NCBI GenBank assembly: GCA_029207755.1
Contig: JARCOQ010000008.1
Location: forward strand, 27,021,021 to 27,085,020
DNA: 64,000 bases
Reading direction: 5' to 3'
Source of the DNA: Chamaea fasciata
Taxonomy: Eukaryota > Chordata > Aves > Passeriformes > Sylviidae
The translations under genes and the position numbers were made by a program. Positions 39,801 through 52,209 of the stretch are shown here, piece after piece. The notes below the pieces were generated by a model that saw nothing but the letters and a program-made list of their open reading frames with translations, had not been told where the DNA came from and did no database searches. Positions within the stretch are counted from its first letter, which is position 1; every line of letters begins with the position of its first letter.

Positions 39801-42572
39801 CAAAACACCATAATCTCCTACAAGACCAAAACCAGAGTCATATTTCATTTACTATTGCTTGTTTCAGATATATTTTAGTTTATTGCTTTATGGTTTTTGA
39901 AAGCTGAAGTTCATAAATCACGGTGAGGTCAGCTGCATTCTCTTAAGTATACAAATTATCTGTAAAATGTACTTCTTGTTAGGCTATCCGTGCCCAAATA
40001 GAAAATTATTTTTGACTACATTATTTTTAATTTAGAACAAACTCTGTTTGAGGGTACACTATGTACATGTACCTCTTCTTACAACTTATCTGAGCCTAGA
40101 CTGACTCTGGCAGCTCAACTCTGCTACAAAAACCTGTGTATTTTGGGAACAAACGGGACATCACAGCATTCTAGATAATACAGTAGGGGTGGGGGGTGGT
40201 GGTGTTTCTGTTCCCCAGGCATTCCTCTGTTTCCCCTATGAATACTATCAAAGAATAACCAGGTGTGCAAATTGTGTAGGAAAAGAGCTAAATATCTGGG
40301 ATTTACATTTTTCCTGTCACCAGTTTCTGGAACTAACTTCAGCTAATTTCTATTTAGAACTGCTCAGAAGGGAAGCAAGAATCCTAATCTTTGCAAAGAA
40401 AAAATATTTACTGTTCAGTCATCCCACCACACTTACTGTTGTTTATGACTCTGGCAGTGACACACAGTGCCCTGTTACATTCTTAGTGGGTTAGAAACTA
40501 AATATATGCATAAAAAATACTGTCCCCATCTCCAGGAATTTGCAGTTTAAAAGATGTTATAGCAGGATAAAGTAACAGCCAGAGACAAATTTTTCCATCT
40601 CTACTGAAATGTTACTTGTTTAGAAAGTGAAAGCACATAGAATAAAATAAATGAAATATAAATGACAATGAAAAGGAATTTTCTCCCCTAAATAGTTCTA
40701 TAGAATTTTTCTTCCTAAAGTACTGAAGCAAAAAATATATCTGTAACCATGGAGATTATACCAGGCAACATGCATAATAATTCGAAATGTAGCATCACAC
40801 AAATGTTCTTTGTCATGAGTGGATTACTACAAAGAAGTAGGTCTCCCCTAAACAATTTTCAGAAGCAGGGTAGATGTGGTTCATTTCTTGACCCTCTTTT
40901 TAAGGGGAAAGGGGAAGTGTCATCACTGTGGTATGTACAGGAGAGTTGTATTGCATTCAGTTTGAAAAGACTCAGCTTCCCAGGTTCTTGGCAGTTTTTA
41001 ATCATAGATACAATTTGCTGAAATCCACCACAATGCCCACATGGCATGAAAGATGGCCATGGAGACAGTTACAGCATAAATAGTAAACAGGGCTAATTAA
41101 TTTTTGCTTCGGTCTTCTTGTTCATTTGTTTTTAGGACCACGTAAAAGTGTACAAAATCTATATTAAAAACCATTTCTGTTTAATCCTAGAAATACCACG
41201 GATTGGCTAATTTAAGTGTTAGCTGTAAAACAGAATTCCTTCACATTTGGCAATATTTTTTTCTCTGCTTATTCTTTCTTTGAGTGGATGGCATCAAATA
41301 GCAAATAGCTCTCAGTCTGCCAGCTTCTAGTGCAGGATGAATATTGATGCAGCTCTGATAAAATCTATAAGGCAGAGGGAAAGAATTGCAGTTATCAGGA
41401 CCTTTCATAATACCTTAATTTCATAATTTTACTTTTCCACACAAGGAGTTAATGAAAATCTGGTGGTTTCCAGTTTGAGTTAGGAAGACAAACTGATGAT
41501 GATGTAAGGATGATGTAAATCCTGTTTACTTACAAACAGCATAGAAAATGGTGTTTCCTTGAAAAGAAGAAAAATTCAGAAGGCACTTCCTTTTTATGCA
41601 GTCCTGAAGTACTCAGCTGTTTCTCAGAGCCACGCAACTACTTTTTTTTTCTGCCTCTGCAACTTTTTTTTCCAATTCCTGGCATTTTTTCCCAACCCTG
41701 AAATTACAGATTTTAGTAAATCTCTTTCAAATTCCTCCTCCATGTTATATAGCTTTGGCAATAGGCCACTGTTTCACCTATCACTTTTTTAAGAATGAAA
41801 TTCTTTTTGCATTTCTTTTAAGTGACAGGCCTTTTTTATACTCTCCAACTTGAAAATGCAATTTCACCTAGCCATCAGTGGATAGAGCTAGAACATAATT
41901 AATTCTTTCCCTTTCTTTTCTGCAGGAGGCCACATAGAAGTCCAGTGTGAAAGCAGAACTTAACACAGTTTCTTAACATATTACTTCTGTCCCAGAGGAG
42001 CTGCACCCTCGGAGATTACTGGTAATCATAATTTCCATCATTTCCCAAAGTGGGTGTTATCATGCAAAGCATGTTTTTCCAGAAGGAATAATTTTACCCA
42101 ACATATTCACTCTTAAATTTAGTGAGTGGCATTCAAATAGGTCAACATTCAAGCCTAGAAAAATTAAGCAAATTAAAGCAAAGAGAAAAGATATGTTTTC
42201 TTTTCTAACTGGCAAGACAGCTGTGCCTGACCGTGTGATTAATAATATTAGAGAGAACCTGACAGAATTTGGATTTGGAAACGGATCAAGACTTGAAGAA
42301 ATAATCACAGTAAATACAGCAACAGCCATTATTTTCTTTTCCTGAGCAGTGAAAACTGCTCCGTGCTGCACACACGTGACAGTATTGAAGCTCAATGACT
42401 TAATAAAGCACTCAGCACTCCCAGCCCTTATGAGTCAAATGAGGGACATTTTCATCCCTTTGCATTCTGACTTTAGACTTAATTTCTGCAACCAGTGGTA
42501 GAATTTGCGCTAAAATATGTGATGTATTTAAGACAGAGCCCTTCCGAACTTCTTCCCTTCCCCCTGCACTCA

Positions 42573-43101
42573 GCACTGGTGAGGCCACACCTCAAATCCT
42601 GTGTCCCGTTGTGTCCCTCAGTTCAGGGAGGACATTGAGGTGCTGGAGTGAATCCAGAGAAGGGCTACAAAGCTGGTGAAGGGTCTGGAGCACAAGTACT
42701 ATGAGGAGCGGCTAAGGGAGCTGGGGATTTTTAGCCTGGAGAAAAGGAGGCTCAGAGGGAACCTTGCTCTCTAAAACTCCCTGACAGGAGGCTGTAGCCA
42801 GGTGGGGCTCGGGCTCTTCTCCCAGGCAGTCAGGGACAGGATGAGAAGACACAGCCTCAACCCGCGCCAGGGGAGGTTTAGGTTAAATATCAGGAAGAAT
42901 TTCTTCACAGAAAGGGTGATTAGACATTGGAATGGGCTGCCCAGGGAGGTGGTGAACTCACCGTCTCTGGAGGTGTTTAAGGAAAAAACTGAACGTGATA
43001 CTCAGTGCCACGGTCTAATTGACATGGTGGTGTTTATTCATACATTGGGCTCGATAATCCCAGAGGTCTTTTCTAACCTAAACGATTCAGTGATTCTTTT
43101 G
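42573..43101 (+). mobile_element. CR1 LINE 3' portion
   Basis: A long, nearly collinear match to the avian CR1 3' end. It starts at CACTCAGCACTGGTGAGGCC and continues through GACATTGAGGTGCTGGAGTG, CACAAGTACTATGAGGAGCG, TTAGCCTGGAGAAAAGGAGG, CAGGGGAGGTTTAGGTTAAA, GGCTGCCCAGGGAGGTGGTG and TGGAGGTGTTTAAGG. The end is the CR1 terminus (AGGTCTTTTCTAACCTAAAC, then a GATTC/GATTCT tail). It is 5'-truncated, as most CR1 copies are, and better preserved than the other copies here. It ends about 130 bp before the RALB-proximal minisatellite. The 283-codon open frame at 42802-43653 combines this element with GC-rich repeats and is not a gene. Confidence 0.93.
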
Positions 43102-43228
43102 GGTCAAACCGAGCCTGCGGAGCTTACAGGCTCAGCCTCCCGGTGGGGCTCTACACAAAGCTCAGGGGCACAGACGAAGGCGGCCGTGAAGCCCGCACAC
43201 CTTTGCAGCAGCTCCGGGCTGCCGCGTT

Positions 43229-43507
43229 GGCGGGACCGGCCCCTCACCCCGCGGGCGCGGGCCCGGCCCCTCACGGCCCCCTCGCCCACCCCGCACCCCG
43301 CCGGCCCGGCCCCTCACGGCCCCCTCGCCCGCCCCGCACCCCGCGGGCCCGGCCCCTCACGGCCCCCTCGCCCGCCCCTCACCCCGCGGGCCCGGCCCCT
43401 CACGGCCCTCTCGCCCGCCCCGCACCCCGCCGGCCCGGCCCCTCACGGCCCTCTCGCCCGCCCCGCACCCCGCCGGCCCGGCCCCTCACGGCCCTCTCGC
43501 CCGCCCC
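43229..43507. repeat. GC-rich minisatellite, 43-bp unit, about 6 copies
   Basis: The word CCCCTCACGG recurs at 43267, 43310, 43353, 43396, 43439 and 43482, exactly 43 bases apart each time. Units share the frame GGCCCGGCCCCTCACGGCCC, then a CTCGCCCGCCCCGCACCCCG-type second half, and differ at a few positions. A diverged piece precedes the first regular unit. The repeated [18 protein letters not shown] translation is a by-product. Confidence 0.95.
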
Positions 43508-43512
43508 CAAAG

Positions 43513-43611
43513 CTGATTGGTTCGCGAGCGCCTCGTGACCGGCGGGCGGGCCGGGCGCGCGCTCGCGGGGAGCCGGGCCCGGCGGGAGCGGCGCCGACGA
43601 GGGCGGAAGTG
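43513..43611 (+). promoter_or_regulatory. RALB: RALB core promoter motifs: CCAAT (inverted), GC boxes, ETS site
   Basis: CTGATTGG at 43513-43520 is an inverted CCAAT box (NF-Y type). GGCGGGCGGGCCGGGCG at about 43541-43557 gives GC boxes (Sp/KLF type). GCGGAAGTG at 43603-43611 is a consensus ETS/GABPA site, which in TATA-less CpG promoters commonly lies at or just upstream of the start of transcription. No TATA box is seen. Transcription probably begins at about 43610-43650; this is inference. Confidence 0.55.
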
Positions 43612-43763
43612 CGCGGCGGGGGCGCGCGGGCGGCGGCGCTGTCCCCTCAATGAGAGCCGGGGCGCGGCGGCAGCGGGAGCAGCGGGGCCGGGGCGCAGCC
43701 GAGGCGGGAGCCGGGCTGGAGCCGGGCTGGAGCCGCCGCGCAGAGCCGGGCCTTAGCCCCCAG
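43612..43763 (+). other. RALB: RALB non-coding first exon (5' boundary approximate)
   Basis: The exon ends at a consensus donor, CCCCCAG|GTGAGAG, with the GT at 43764-43765. The 5' end is not visible in sequence and is placed just after the ETS site. The RALB reading frame extended back across the junction meets a stop, TGA, at 43651-43653, and no in-frame ATG lies between it and 60162, so translation should not start here. An out-of-frame ATG at 43650 opens the upstream ORF listed separately. Confidence 0.6.
43650..43763 (+). CDS. Upstream ORF of RALB leader, first part (spliced)
   Basis: An ATG at 43650-43652 opens 38 codons to the donor at 43763. After splicing to 60119, codon 39 is ATC and the next is TGA (60122-60124). 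The resulting 39-residue peptide is Arg/Gly/Ala-rich with no domain. The start context is weak (T at -3, A at +4), so many ribosomes would scan past it. The stop lies 37 bases before the RALB ATG. It exists only if transcription starts upstream of 43650. Confidence 0.45.
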
Positions 43764-44880
43764 GTGAGAGCGAGCAGCGACCTCGGGATCCCCCCACCCC
43801 AACGCCGGGCTTGTGGGGGCCTCAGGCGTCCCGGGCCCGCGCCCTCGGTGAAGGCGGGCGGGAGTCGCCGGGTGCTGGCCGTAGCCCGGGGATGTGGCTG
43901 AGCCGCCCCCGGTCTCTGCGCCCTGCGGAGAGGGACGGAAGACAGGTGGGGGGTGCCCGATGGTCACCGGCGGTGCGGGGCAGCCCCTCTCTCCCGGGTG
44001 CGTGGGGCGAGGAGAGCCCCACGGCTTCTACCAGGGGGTTCCTCGGCCGTGGGAGTGCACCGGGCGTGGGCGAAGGGAGAGCGGGGGCAGCCGGTGACCG
44101 TCGGGCCTGCGCGGGAGCCGCAGCGGGAGGCGAGAGGCCCCGCTCGTGGATTCGGCCGCTCCTGCGGCTCCCGGCGGCGCTGGGTGAGGTGGAGCCGGGG
44201 ACCGCTGTGGCTCCTGTCTACAAGTGGGACGTGGGGGAGGGAAAGGGCGAGGAGGAGCTGGCCTTGAGCGTTAGTGCAGGCTGCCCTGCCTTCCCTTGGT
44301 GCCCTCGGATAAGTGATAACGTTCCGTCTGTGGGAGATAAACAGAGGGTTTGGGATGCTGTCAGTCTCAGCTGAGCCAGGAGTTCCTGGGGGATCGTGTT
44401 TTATCTGGGTAGATTCTCTCTGTGCCCGTCTTTATCCTCCCTCCAGCCTTGCCGGTGTAGATCTTGTAGGAAGAGAAGGGTGGTGCCTGAGCGTGACCTT
44501 ACCTGGAGAAAGGCAGGGAGTGAGGTGAGACAAAGCAGCCCAGTCAGGTTTCCTGAACACCTGGTGGAGGCCTAACTTGGTCATTCTGCTGGAGCCCTGT
44601 TGAATCGATTCTGTTCTGAGGAGACTTACCCTTGGCTATGGCTGGGTATTTTCATGGTGGAAGGGAACAAGGAGGCTGCACCTGCACAAGGAGCAGTCTT
44701 GCCATTTTCGATGCTGATGTGTGCAGTCTGAGTAGTTTGGGGGTTTGCCTTCTTTTTTTTTTTTTTTTTAAACTGTTCTAATGTTACTTCCTTGGTTCCA
44801 AGATCCTTGTCTCTCTTCTGAGGGACAGGGAGGTGCCTGTCCTCATCCTCAGAGGTACATGATTTTCAGGAAAAGCTGTG

Positions 44881-44918
44881 TTTTTTTTTTTGTTTTTTTT
44901 TTTTTTTTTTTTTTTTTT
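44881..44918. repeat. Poly-T tract
   Basis: About 38 bases of T with a single G; simple sequence near the start of RALB intron 1. A shorter T run lies at 44752-44769. Confidence 0.9.
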
Positions 44919-47900
44919 AATGTCTTAAACACTCCCTGCCTGCCCTCCCTTCCACCTTTTCCCCCCATTAAAGTTGTCAGAGTGAGAGTAGGAACTATCA
45001 ACTGGGAACCAGACTTGTGGTTCTTGGAAGTGATTAGCATGAAGGCTGAAAATTAATTTATTATAGAGAATCGTAGCAACAGCTCAGTCTTACTTGACAT
45101 GCATCTTTGTACTCACGTGTAGCGGACTTGCTAGAATAATTTTAACTATGGATTTTTGCTTATGATCAGATGATACCAACTTAAAATGGTGGAATATTTT
45201 GCATTTATTTCCTCTATTAAATACTTCATTTAGGAACAGAATAGCTTTCAGACTAGTCCTGTAAACAAGTTTTCTGTGTTAGACTTTTAGTAGTAAATTG
45301 TTTATTTTCACTTCTTTTGGAGTAAGCTAACTTGATTCTGTTTTGCATGCCTGGAAGAAAGTGAAGCTGACCTATTTTTGCTAGTGTTATGTATATACTG
45401 CAGAGGAATTTCTAGTCTAAAGATTTAGCTGGACTGCTTTACAAAAGCTCTTAACTGAAAGCTTAATTTGACCAGACAATATCCTTTCTTGGCCACCCTT
45501 TAAAACTCTCAAACTTGTCTCTAATTGTCAGTGCAGTGGTACTGGAAATCTGGGTAGAAGAGCAGTTGAGGCATTTTGATCAAATCAAGTCAGTAGTGAT
45601 GGGACACTGCCTGGACAACTTGGATGTGTACACTGAAATCCTGGATGGTTTAGAGTTTCTGTGTTCTAATGCCTCATTTGAGCTTCAAGGTTTTTCAGCT
45701 GCTTAATTGATTTTGCACCTACTGTTATTTGTCCAAATGCTGGATAAAATTACTTGCTTCTCTAGGAAGTGTTGGGGTCCAAGCTTCACATGGAACAAAA
45801 TTGTCCTGTGAACAGAGCAGAAGTGGCTGCATGAAACAGCAGAACAACCTCTGGCATCATGATTTCAGAATCTGGTTCATAGTTTGTTCTTGCCCTGTAA
45901 ACCTGTTCACTTTCCATGCAGTGGATAATTGTGTGTTAACTCAGTCATTTCTTACTAACTGGATTCAAGCTCCGTGTGACTGATTAAATGAGTTGCTTTC
46001 TATTACACAACCAATTCATGTGAATTAATAGCCTCTCTTAGCAGGAGCACTGTGGGAGCCTGTTTCTCATGACAGCTGTGCAGGCACTGGGCACCCATGG
46101 GAGTGCAAGTGCACAGTGCTATCAAGACAAACAGTGCCTGGGGTCAGTTGGTGTCTTGTGCCTGTTGCTGTAGCAAGCAACTCGGGATGGCAGTAGTGGT
46201 GTCTGAGGGTTTGAGTGAAGGGCAGTGGCTGGGGAGGCCACAGAAGTAGATAAATGTAGGTGGTTGCTGCTTTTCGCTTCCTGTGTGGCTGATTTCAAGT
46301 AACTTCGGATGACAGACTTAGGAGAGGGGCTGATCCTATTTATCAGCCAGGTTATATAGCAATTTATATTCTCAAACTCATTCTGTCTTGAACTGGAAAT
46401 ACTATCCTGCTGATAAAAACCTGCAGTTTCTAGGTTTTCTCTCTTCATCCACCTTTGAGCCCCATATCTCTGCTAACTGTTCTGCATCACTGTCAAGGAG
46501 TGGTGATAAGGTTCCATTGCTTGTTTCCTGCTGTTGCTTGGAGCAGCAAGGGCAGCACTCTTTCACTTTCCTAGTGGTAGTAGTCAGTTTTGTGGCTTTT
46601 GTTGTATGAGGAGGTTGACTCTTGGTGAGAGGCTAAAGAACATGTATTTAAAAAGTCCTTAATAGCTGCTAAGGAGCAATCATTTTGTTGGTAGTTCTTT
46701 TAGCCCATTAGACAGAACTAACCAACTTTCCTCCTTGCCTGCCCCAGAAATATCAAGTTGCCTTGTCATTTAAGCAAGATAAGTCTGTATAACTCATGCT
46801 TTATCTCTTCATGTTCTTCCAAATACTGCTTTAATACTAATATTAGAGAATCTGTTTTGTCTCTTGTGCTTGAGATGTGCAAATGTGTTTTTCAAGACCT
46901 GTCAAAATGAAAGTCATGGAGTCGTGTAATGTGAGAATGTTATTTAGGCTGATGTGTAAGTAGCTACTTGATTCTTCATGGTAACAAAGTGCTTGCTTAG
47001 AACTTCAACTCTTTTCTGTGGAACCTTGAGCCCATGGCCTTCCTTGCTGAAGCTGTTGACAAAGGAATAATGGTTGATTACATGAATATGAGACTTAAAG
47101 GAAATGCAGTCCTGACTAGGAATCTTTGCTGGATCACAAGTCAAAGACTGAAAAAATCAGTTCTGGGATTATAAGCATTTGTTAAAGTCTTAATCCTGTC
47201 AGCTGTTACTTTGTGAATTAGTGATGCTGTCAGTTGAAGTGATTAGTGTGAAATGTTTTAGGCCACTAATAATGCAGCGAAGCTGGAGTTATTAATATGT
47301 TCTTCTTAAATTTGGAATGTGTCAAAACTAATCTGAAGTCAAAGCATAGAACTGGGAAGCTGAGAACATGCTGAGCTAAGCAGATGCTGTGATTTCTCTG
47401 GTTTCTAGCTCTTTCTGTATATATTTTTACCTGTAGTGAAACATTATTTTTCAGAAGAATGCTGGCGACCTAGACTTAGCCCCTATTTTGGGCATGGTAG
47501 ATGGACGTATTAAAGAATGTTTTTAACTTGGATTTAATATTGATGACTTTTTATTTTTTTTCCAAGCTGGTGGTTTGAATCACAGGTTTAACAGAGAAAA
47601 GAATCCCACTTCACAGGCGAGATTGTTATAGAGTACTGCATTACAGTATTATACTTAACGTGACTAAGCACTTTAAAAGATTATTTGTAGGAAGTACCTG
47701 AACCCTGGACTTCATCCTGCAGAACACACACTGAAGTGGCTTTTTTCTTTTTTTTTAAGTAGGTGTTTTATAAGGTTAGTGCTACCCTGCTCCAAAGGAC
47801 GCTATCTTGGGCACCAGTCTAAAGCAGACATTTAACAAGTAAAGTAGTTTTAGATCAAGTTGCCTCAGCTTTCCAGAAAAGAGGTGGTTTTGCTAATTGG

Positions 47901-48739
47901 GGAAGCTGTTCTCTGATTAAAATGAATTAATTGTAAGGTATGTCATGATCTGTGATACAGCCTTTCCACTAAACTGCTGCTGCAGTTTAGTGACTCCTCT
48001 CCATGATGTTACTCTTTTGCTATTTAGTGTTCTTGGCTTACTGTGAGATCTCATTTTGGGTAGGTAAGGAATTCTCATTAGTGTACTCACCAAGAAGTCT
48101 CACTGACTGACTTTTATGGCAGCTTTCTGCTTTTATCTGCCATGTCATAAAATAGACTAGCCAGGAAATTTAAGGAAATGGTGTTTCAAAAGACAGCGCC
48201 AGTTTCAATCACACGTTCCTATCTCTCTTTGCACTTTATCATGTTTCAAAACGTAGTTTAGGAATCAATTTAATTTTTTAAACAATTCTGCAGGTGTTGG
48301 AAATTTACTTTTAAGTTAGTCTTATAAGGCAAACTAAATTCAAAGTAGGCTTTATTTGTTGAATCTGTTCTGAAGTTTTAATGTAAGGAAACTAATTAAA
48401 AATTATTAGGCAGACCAATTGGTGGTGATACTGTGCATCTTTATCTTCATTTAGCTTGTAAAACAGGATTAAGCAGTGTTCTTGTCCAACTCCTTTCCTT
48501 AAGTATTCAAAACTATCTTTTAATATCATCTAGTGTAATAGTATAACAGGGGCCATAGCAGAGCATGAACCTGTTATACTCTTGTAAATAAGTATTAGAT
48601 AAGGCTTCTAATTAAGTATTAGTCATGATGGATTGGCTTTAAGTTTTCTAGCTCTGCTGTACTACTTGTGCAAGTTGAAAAATGGGCCTTCCCACAGATA
48701 AGATTTGTAGCAACTGCATTGCTGGGCACAGACCTAAAG

Positions 48740-49050
48740 TTGCTGAAGCTGGAAGACATTGGTGGAGACTGCCTAGTCCAGTCCTCCTGCTGACTGTGCT
48801 ACTCCTGACCCATAAACTGCCTTGTTATCATCTATAGGCAGAGCTTTGTGCACTCCAGCTTTTCTCATGAGATAGACAACTCTCCTGCCTTGCCGGTCTG
48901 TCCTAAAGAGCCTGTGGCCATCCACTCAGCAGCACTGTAACCATGAGAGTTATTCCAGCTCCTCTCTGTGATCCCAGTGAGGTTCTAACCCCTGCAGCTA
49001 CACACAGACCCCCAGTGTCTCCAGCTCATTCCCTGTACTGCATTCATTAC
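48740..49050 (-). mobile_element. Probable antisense CR1-type fragment, diverged
   Basis: GCTGAAGCTGGAAGACATTG followed by GCCTAGTCCAGTCCTCCTGC resembles the reverse complement of a CR1 3' end (GGTTGGAAGAGACCT...ATCTAGTCCAACC...CTGC). The rest is C/T-rich and could be more of the same element, but I cannot align it from memory. The outer limits are rough. Confidence 0.45.
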
Positions 49051-50122
49051 TGTATGGAAACACCCTGTTGTGCTGATTTCCCAGGAAAGGCACAAGCTGT
49101 GAGATGAGCTGGCTGTGTATCAGAATAGTAGTTTTTTTATTCTGGTAAAGTGCTCTGCAGAGATAGGAAATGTCTCCAGGAGCACACAAGAATAAATGCA
49201 CAGTTTATATTCTACACTAGTTCTGTATGTTCATGTGACCTGTCATTTGCTAGGTCATAAAGGGAAGTGTCCTGAACTAAATGTGTCCTAGTTCTCTGTG
49301 TTGAAGTCAAGTGGTTCTGAATTAATAGTCTGCCACCCAAACCCACCAAGCACATTACATTGTGCCACTCTTCATTCTACAGCACTCTGGAGGCTGTGTT
49401 GGAGAGCACGCATTTGGCTGTAAATGCTTTTATAGTGGTAGGCACAGCACTCTGTGAGGGAGACCAAGGATAGCACTTCTCCCATAAGTAAAGCTCTCCA
49501 CAGCCTTTTAGTCTTCTTAACTACAGGGATGCCGAAATTGCGTAAGACCCCTGTACTGGTGTAATAATCCAGTTCCCATTTGAAGATAGAAATACTGCTT
49601 TTGGTTTTGGTGTAAAGTATATTAATACAGTAGTCTGGAAGACTCTCTGTTACTGAAAACATCTGTTCCTAGTCCAATAGAAAGGCAGCTTCTTGCATGT
49701 GCAGAATACCTTGGTATGGTATTCATTCTACCTGATTGGGGAAACTGGAGAAAAGAAATCTATTTAAAGGTGATTTAACACAACAGATGAATTATGGGTA
49801 CTAAATGTGGCTATTGTTGCTTTGTGTGATGTAAATGCATTGATTGAAAGATGGAGGGAAAGGTTCAGTGCTTGGCACTTGTGTGATGTTGCCTGATTGA
49901 GGGAGCTTAGTGACTCATAGTACACATCTGTAAACCCTTCAGTGAAGTGCTTATAATAGTGGAAGTACTTTCATGGGCTCTAGGAAGATGATCCCTGAGT
50001 GCTCCTAGGGAGCTGGGATTCTTTGGTTAAGAGTGAGCTCAGGATGGGGGAATTATTACTTGCCTATCTGCATCAAATATGGTCTCCACAGTGGCTTATA
50101 TTTCCCCAAATGGAGATGTGAG

Positions 50123-50701
50123 TGTACTGGTTTGAAAGCAAAACCAGTGAGAGACTCCAAGTCAGAAATACAATTTAATAGGAAGGGGGGGGGGGGGGGG
50201 AAGTAAAATAAAATTAATAAAAAACAATAGTACAAAAGACCCTTGACAGAGTCAGAATACAGCCTGACACACTGTTAGTTAGGATGGTGGTAGCAGTCCA
50301 GATGAAGTAGTCTTGTTGAACCAGTGATCCCATAGAAAGTTCTGGTAGCTCTTGTCCTCTGGGAATCCAGTGAATAAGGGCTCTCTGTGCTGTCCCAAAC
50401 CCCAGATTATATCCAGGTGGGAGTGCTTGGCTCCTCCCCCTGGGCAGAGCATCTCACTATGGACTGATCTCATTCTGTGAGTCATGCAGTGGGTCCTTGG
50501 TGGCCCATTAAACAGAGCAAGCTCCCGAGCTCTCGGAGGGAGTTTCCTGGGAGTCATGTGTCAGGGCATTGATGGGCCATTAACAGAAGATAGTCCGGAG
50601 GGAGAGGGCAAGGGAAACACTGCCCCACCTGCCTTCAGCAGCTCATGAAGATGGTGATGGAATACATACTTTGGTCACATCTTACATTGTAACCTAGAAC
50701 A
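50123..50701 (-). mobile_element. Solo LTR of an ERVL-type endogenous retrovirus
   Basis: A 579-bp block that on the minus strand begins TGTTCTAGGTTACAATGTAA and ends TGCTTTCAAACCAGTACA, so it has the canonical TG...CA termini. It is flanked on both sides by the 5-base direct repeat GTGAG (50118-50122 and 50702-50706), a target-site duplication; 5 bases fits class III (ERVL) elements. I recognise both ends as common songbird LTR sequence. No internal gag, pol or env sequence is present, so this is the product of LTR-LTR recombination. It sits antisense in RALB intron 1. A 16-base G run (50185-50200) lies near its 3' end. Confidence 0.9.
50185..50200. repeat. Poly-G tract (16 G) inside the solo LTR
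   Basis: An uninterrupted 16-base G run, followed by A-rich sequence. It is probably an expanded site within the LTR. Confidence 0.85.
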
Positions 50702-52209
50702 GTGAGCATGAGACCTGAACTTCAGTTTGCAAGCAAGGAATGCAATTGTCTCTAATGGGCAGAGACAGTTGCTTCTGCTGGTATTACCTAATGTTTTGAC
50801 TTGTGATTTATCCCAGACATCCAGTTTACTAGGGTAGCATGATCTAGTGAGATACATGCTTTGGGGGAGCAACAGTAGCAGCTTGTGGCCTGTCTGCAGT
50901 GTTTGGTGCCATGGTTGTGAGACCAATGGGCTTGGTCTGACAGCCCCAGGACAGGGTAATAGCAGTGGAGCTCCTGCAACTCTGTAGCACACTTCTTGGT
51001 TGAATTGGCATTTGTTGAAGTTCGTGAAATCAGTGGTACTGTTAACTTTCTTATGGATTATGTAGTTGCAGCTTTTTCACTGAAACCATGTTGTAACCTG
51101 GTAGTGGGGTAAGATTTTGGTAATTTTGAGCTCTAATGTGCCACTTAAGACACTGATTGTGTGATCTGAGATGTTTGACATGGCTGTTGTATTTGTTAGG
51201 CTCATGGAGATCCAGTTAAAAATTGGTATGAGATTAACTATCTGAAGCATGTCACCACTGTTTCTTAGTGGTTTGATGGACTTCATGTATGCTGTGTATC
51301 AAAGATGGACATGCTTCTGCCTGGGTGAGCTTTCAAAGGAAGTATAGTTGAAATACACTTTGCAAGTCAGTGTGGGAGTGAGGCTGTTGAACAAGTCTGT
51401 TGCCTGAGTGTCACTTTTCTGGTATGAGCCAGATTAACTAGTGTGAACTGTGGTGTCATAATTCACCCGAAGTAATTAGACAACTAGACTGTTATCACCA
51501 AAACGACAAACTCTTAGCATAGTAATACTGATTAATGGTATTAACTCAGTCTTTGTGCTTGTAGAAGATTTCTGTCAGGTTTTCTAGCAAGATCTTGCAG
51601 GGTAAGAGCGATGTGGTAGATCCCTCTCTGCTGTAGTCTGTCTGCAATATGCCTTCTGGGTGTTAATATTTGACTTGGAGGCTTTCTGAAACTACTTGGA
51701 GAGGTCTGGCTAGATATGTCCCTACAGAAGAAGTGGTTTTAGCTGTAATGGCACTACTGTCCTCTGACTTTCACTCTTGGTAACACCATCTTGTGAAATA
51801 AAGAGCATATTCTATCTGGTGCTGTATAGGCTCTACTAGTTGCTCTGTACTGAGTAATACGGAAAATAATGTGGAGAGTGGCTTCTTTTTCCCCCATAAA
51901 ACTCTGTTACTATGATGCTTGCAGTGCTATCTGTGCAACAGTGAGGCAATTTTATAACTGTACTGCTAACATGCAATGGCAAACTCTTGATACTGCAGAT
52001 ACCTGGCTATTAGGAGCATTAGCTTCATAGCATGACATTGAAACCTTATTTACTTAAATATAGATGTATGTGATTTTTTCAGGGGGGCAGGGGGAGAGTT
52101 TGCTCCAGTGCCTTGAAAGCACTCTTTGAGGGAAGTCCTTTTTCTTCTCTGAGCTACTGCTCAGAAACAAGTTACTTTGCTATTTTTCTTTCACTCTGAT
52201 GTAATTGTA

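Larger units (their letters stand above)
8561..42572. other. 34 kb AT-rich stretch without recognised genes
   Basis: No exon of any protein I can name was seen on either strand. The longest open frames are around 100 codons, lack domain features, and fit chance expectation for a sequence of this size. Identified contents are ancient repeats (CR1, MIR), one SINE, two local duplications and several A- or T-rich tracts, each listed separately. From the human order I would expect EPB41L5 upstream of RALB, but I do not recognise its exons here. Confidence 0.6.
43190..44200 (+). promoter_or_regulatory. RALB: CpG island of the RALB promoter
   Basis: Very GC- and CpG-rich sequence surrounding the presumed RALB first exon. 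Long Pro/Arg/Gly-rich open frames on both strands are composition artefacts. The island includes the 43-bp minisatellite at its upstream side and extends about 450 bp into intron 1. Confidence 0.85.

Noticed and set aside
42802..43653. 283-codon open frame ending in Pro/Arg/Ala-rich sequence
   Set aside because: Its first half is the CR1 3' end in translation, and its second half is the 43-bp minisatellite plus CpG island. It has no start-site or domain support.
43811..44374. 187-codon open frame just after RALB exon 1
   Set aside because: It lies inside the CpG island and intron 1 and overlaps other similar frames. Composition artefact.
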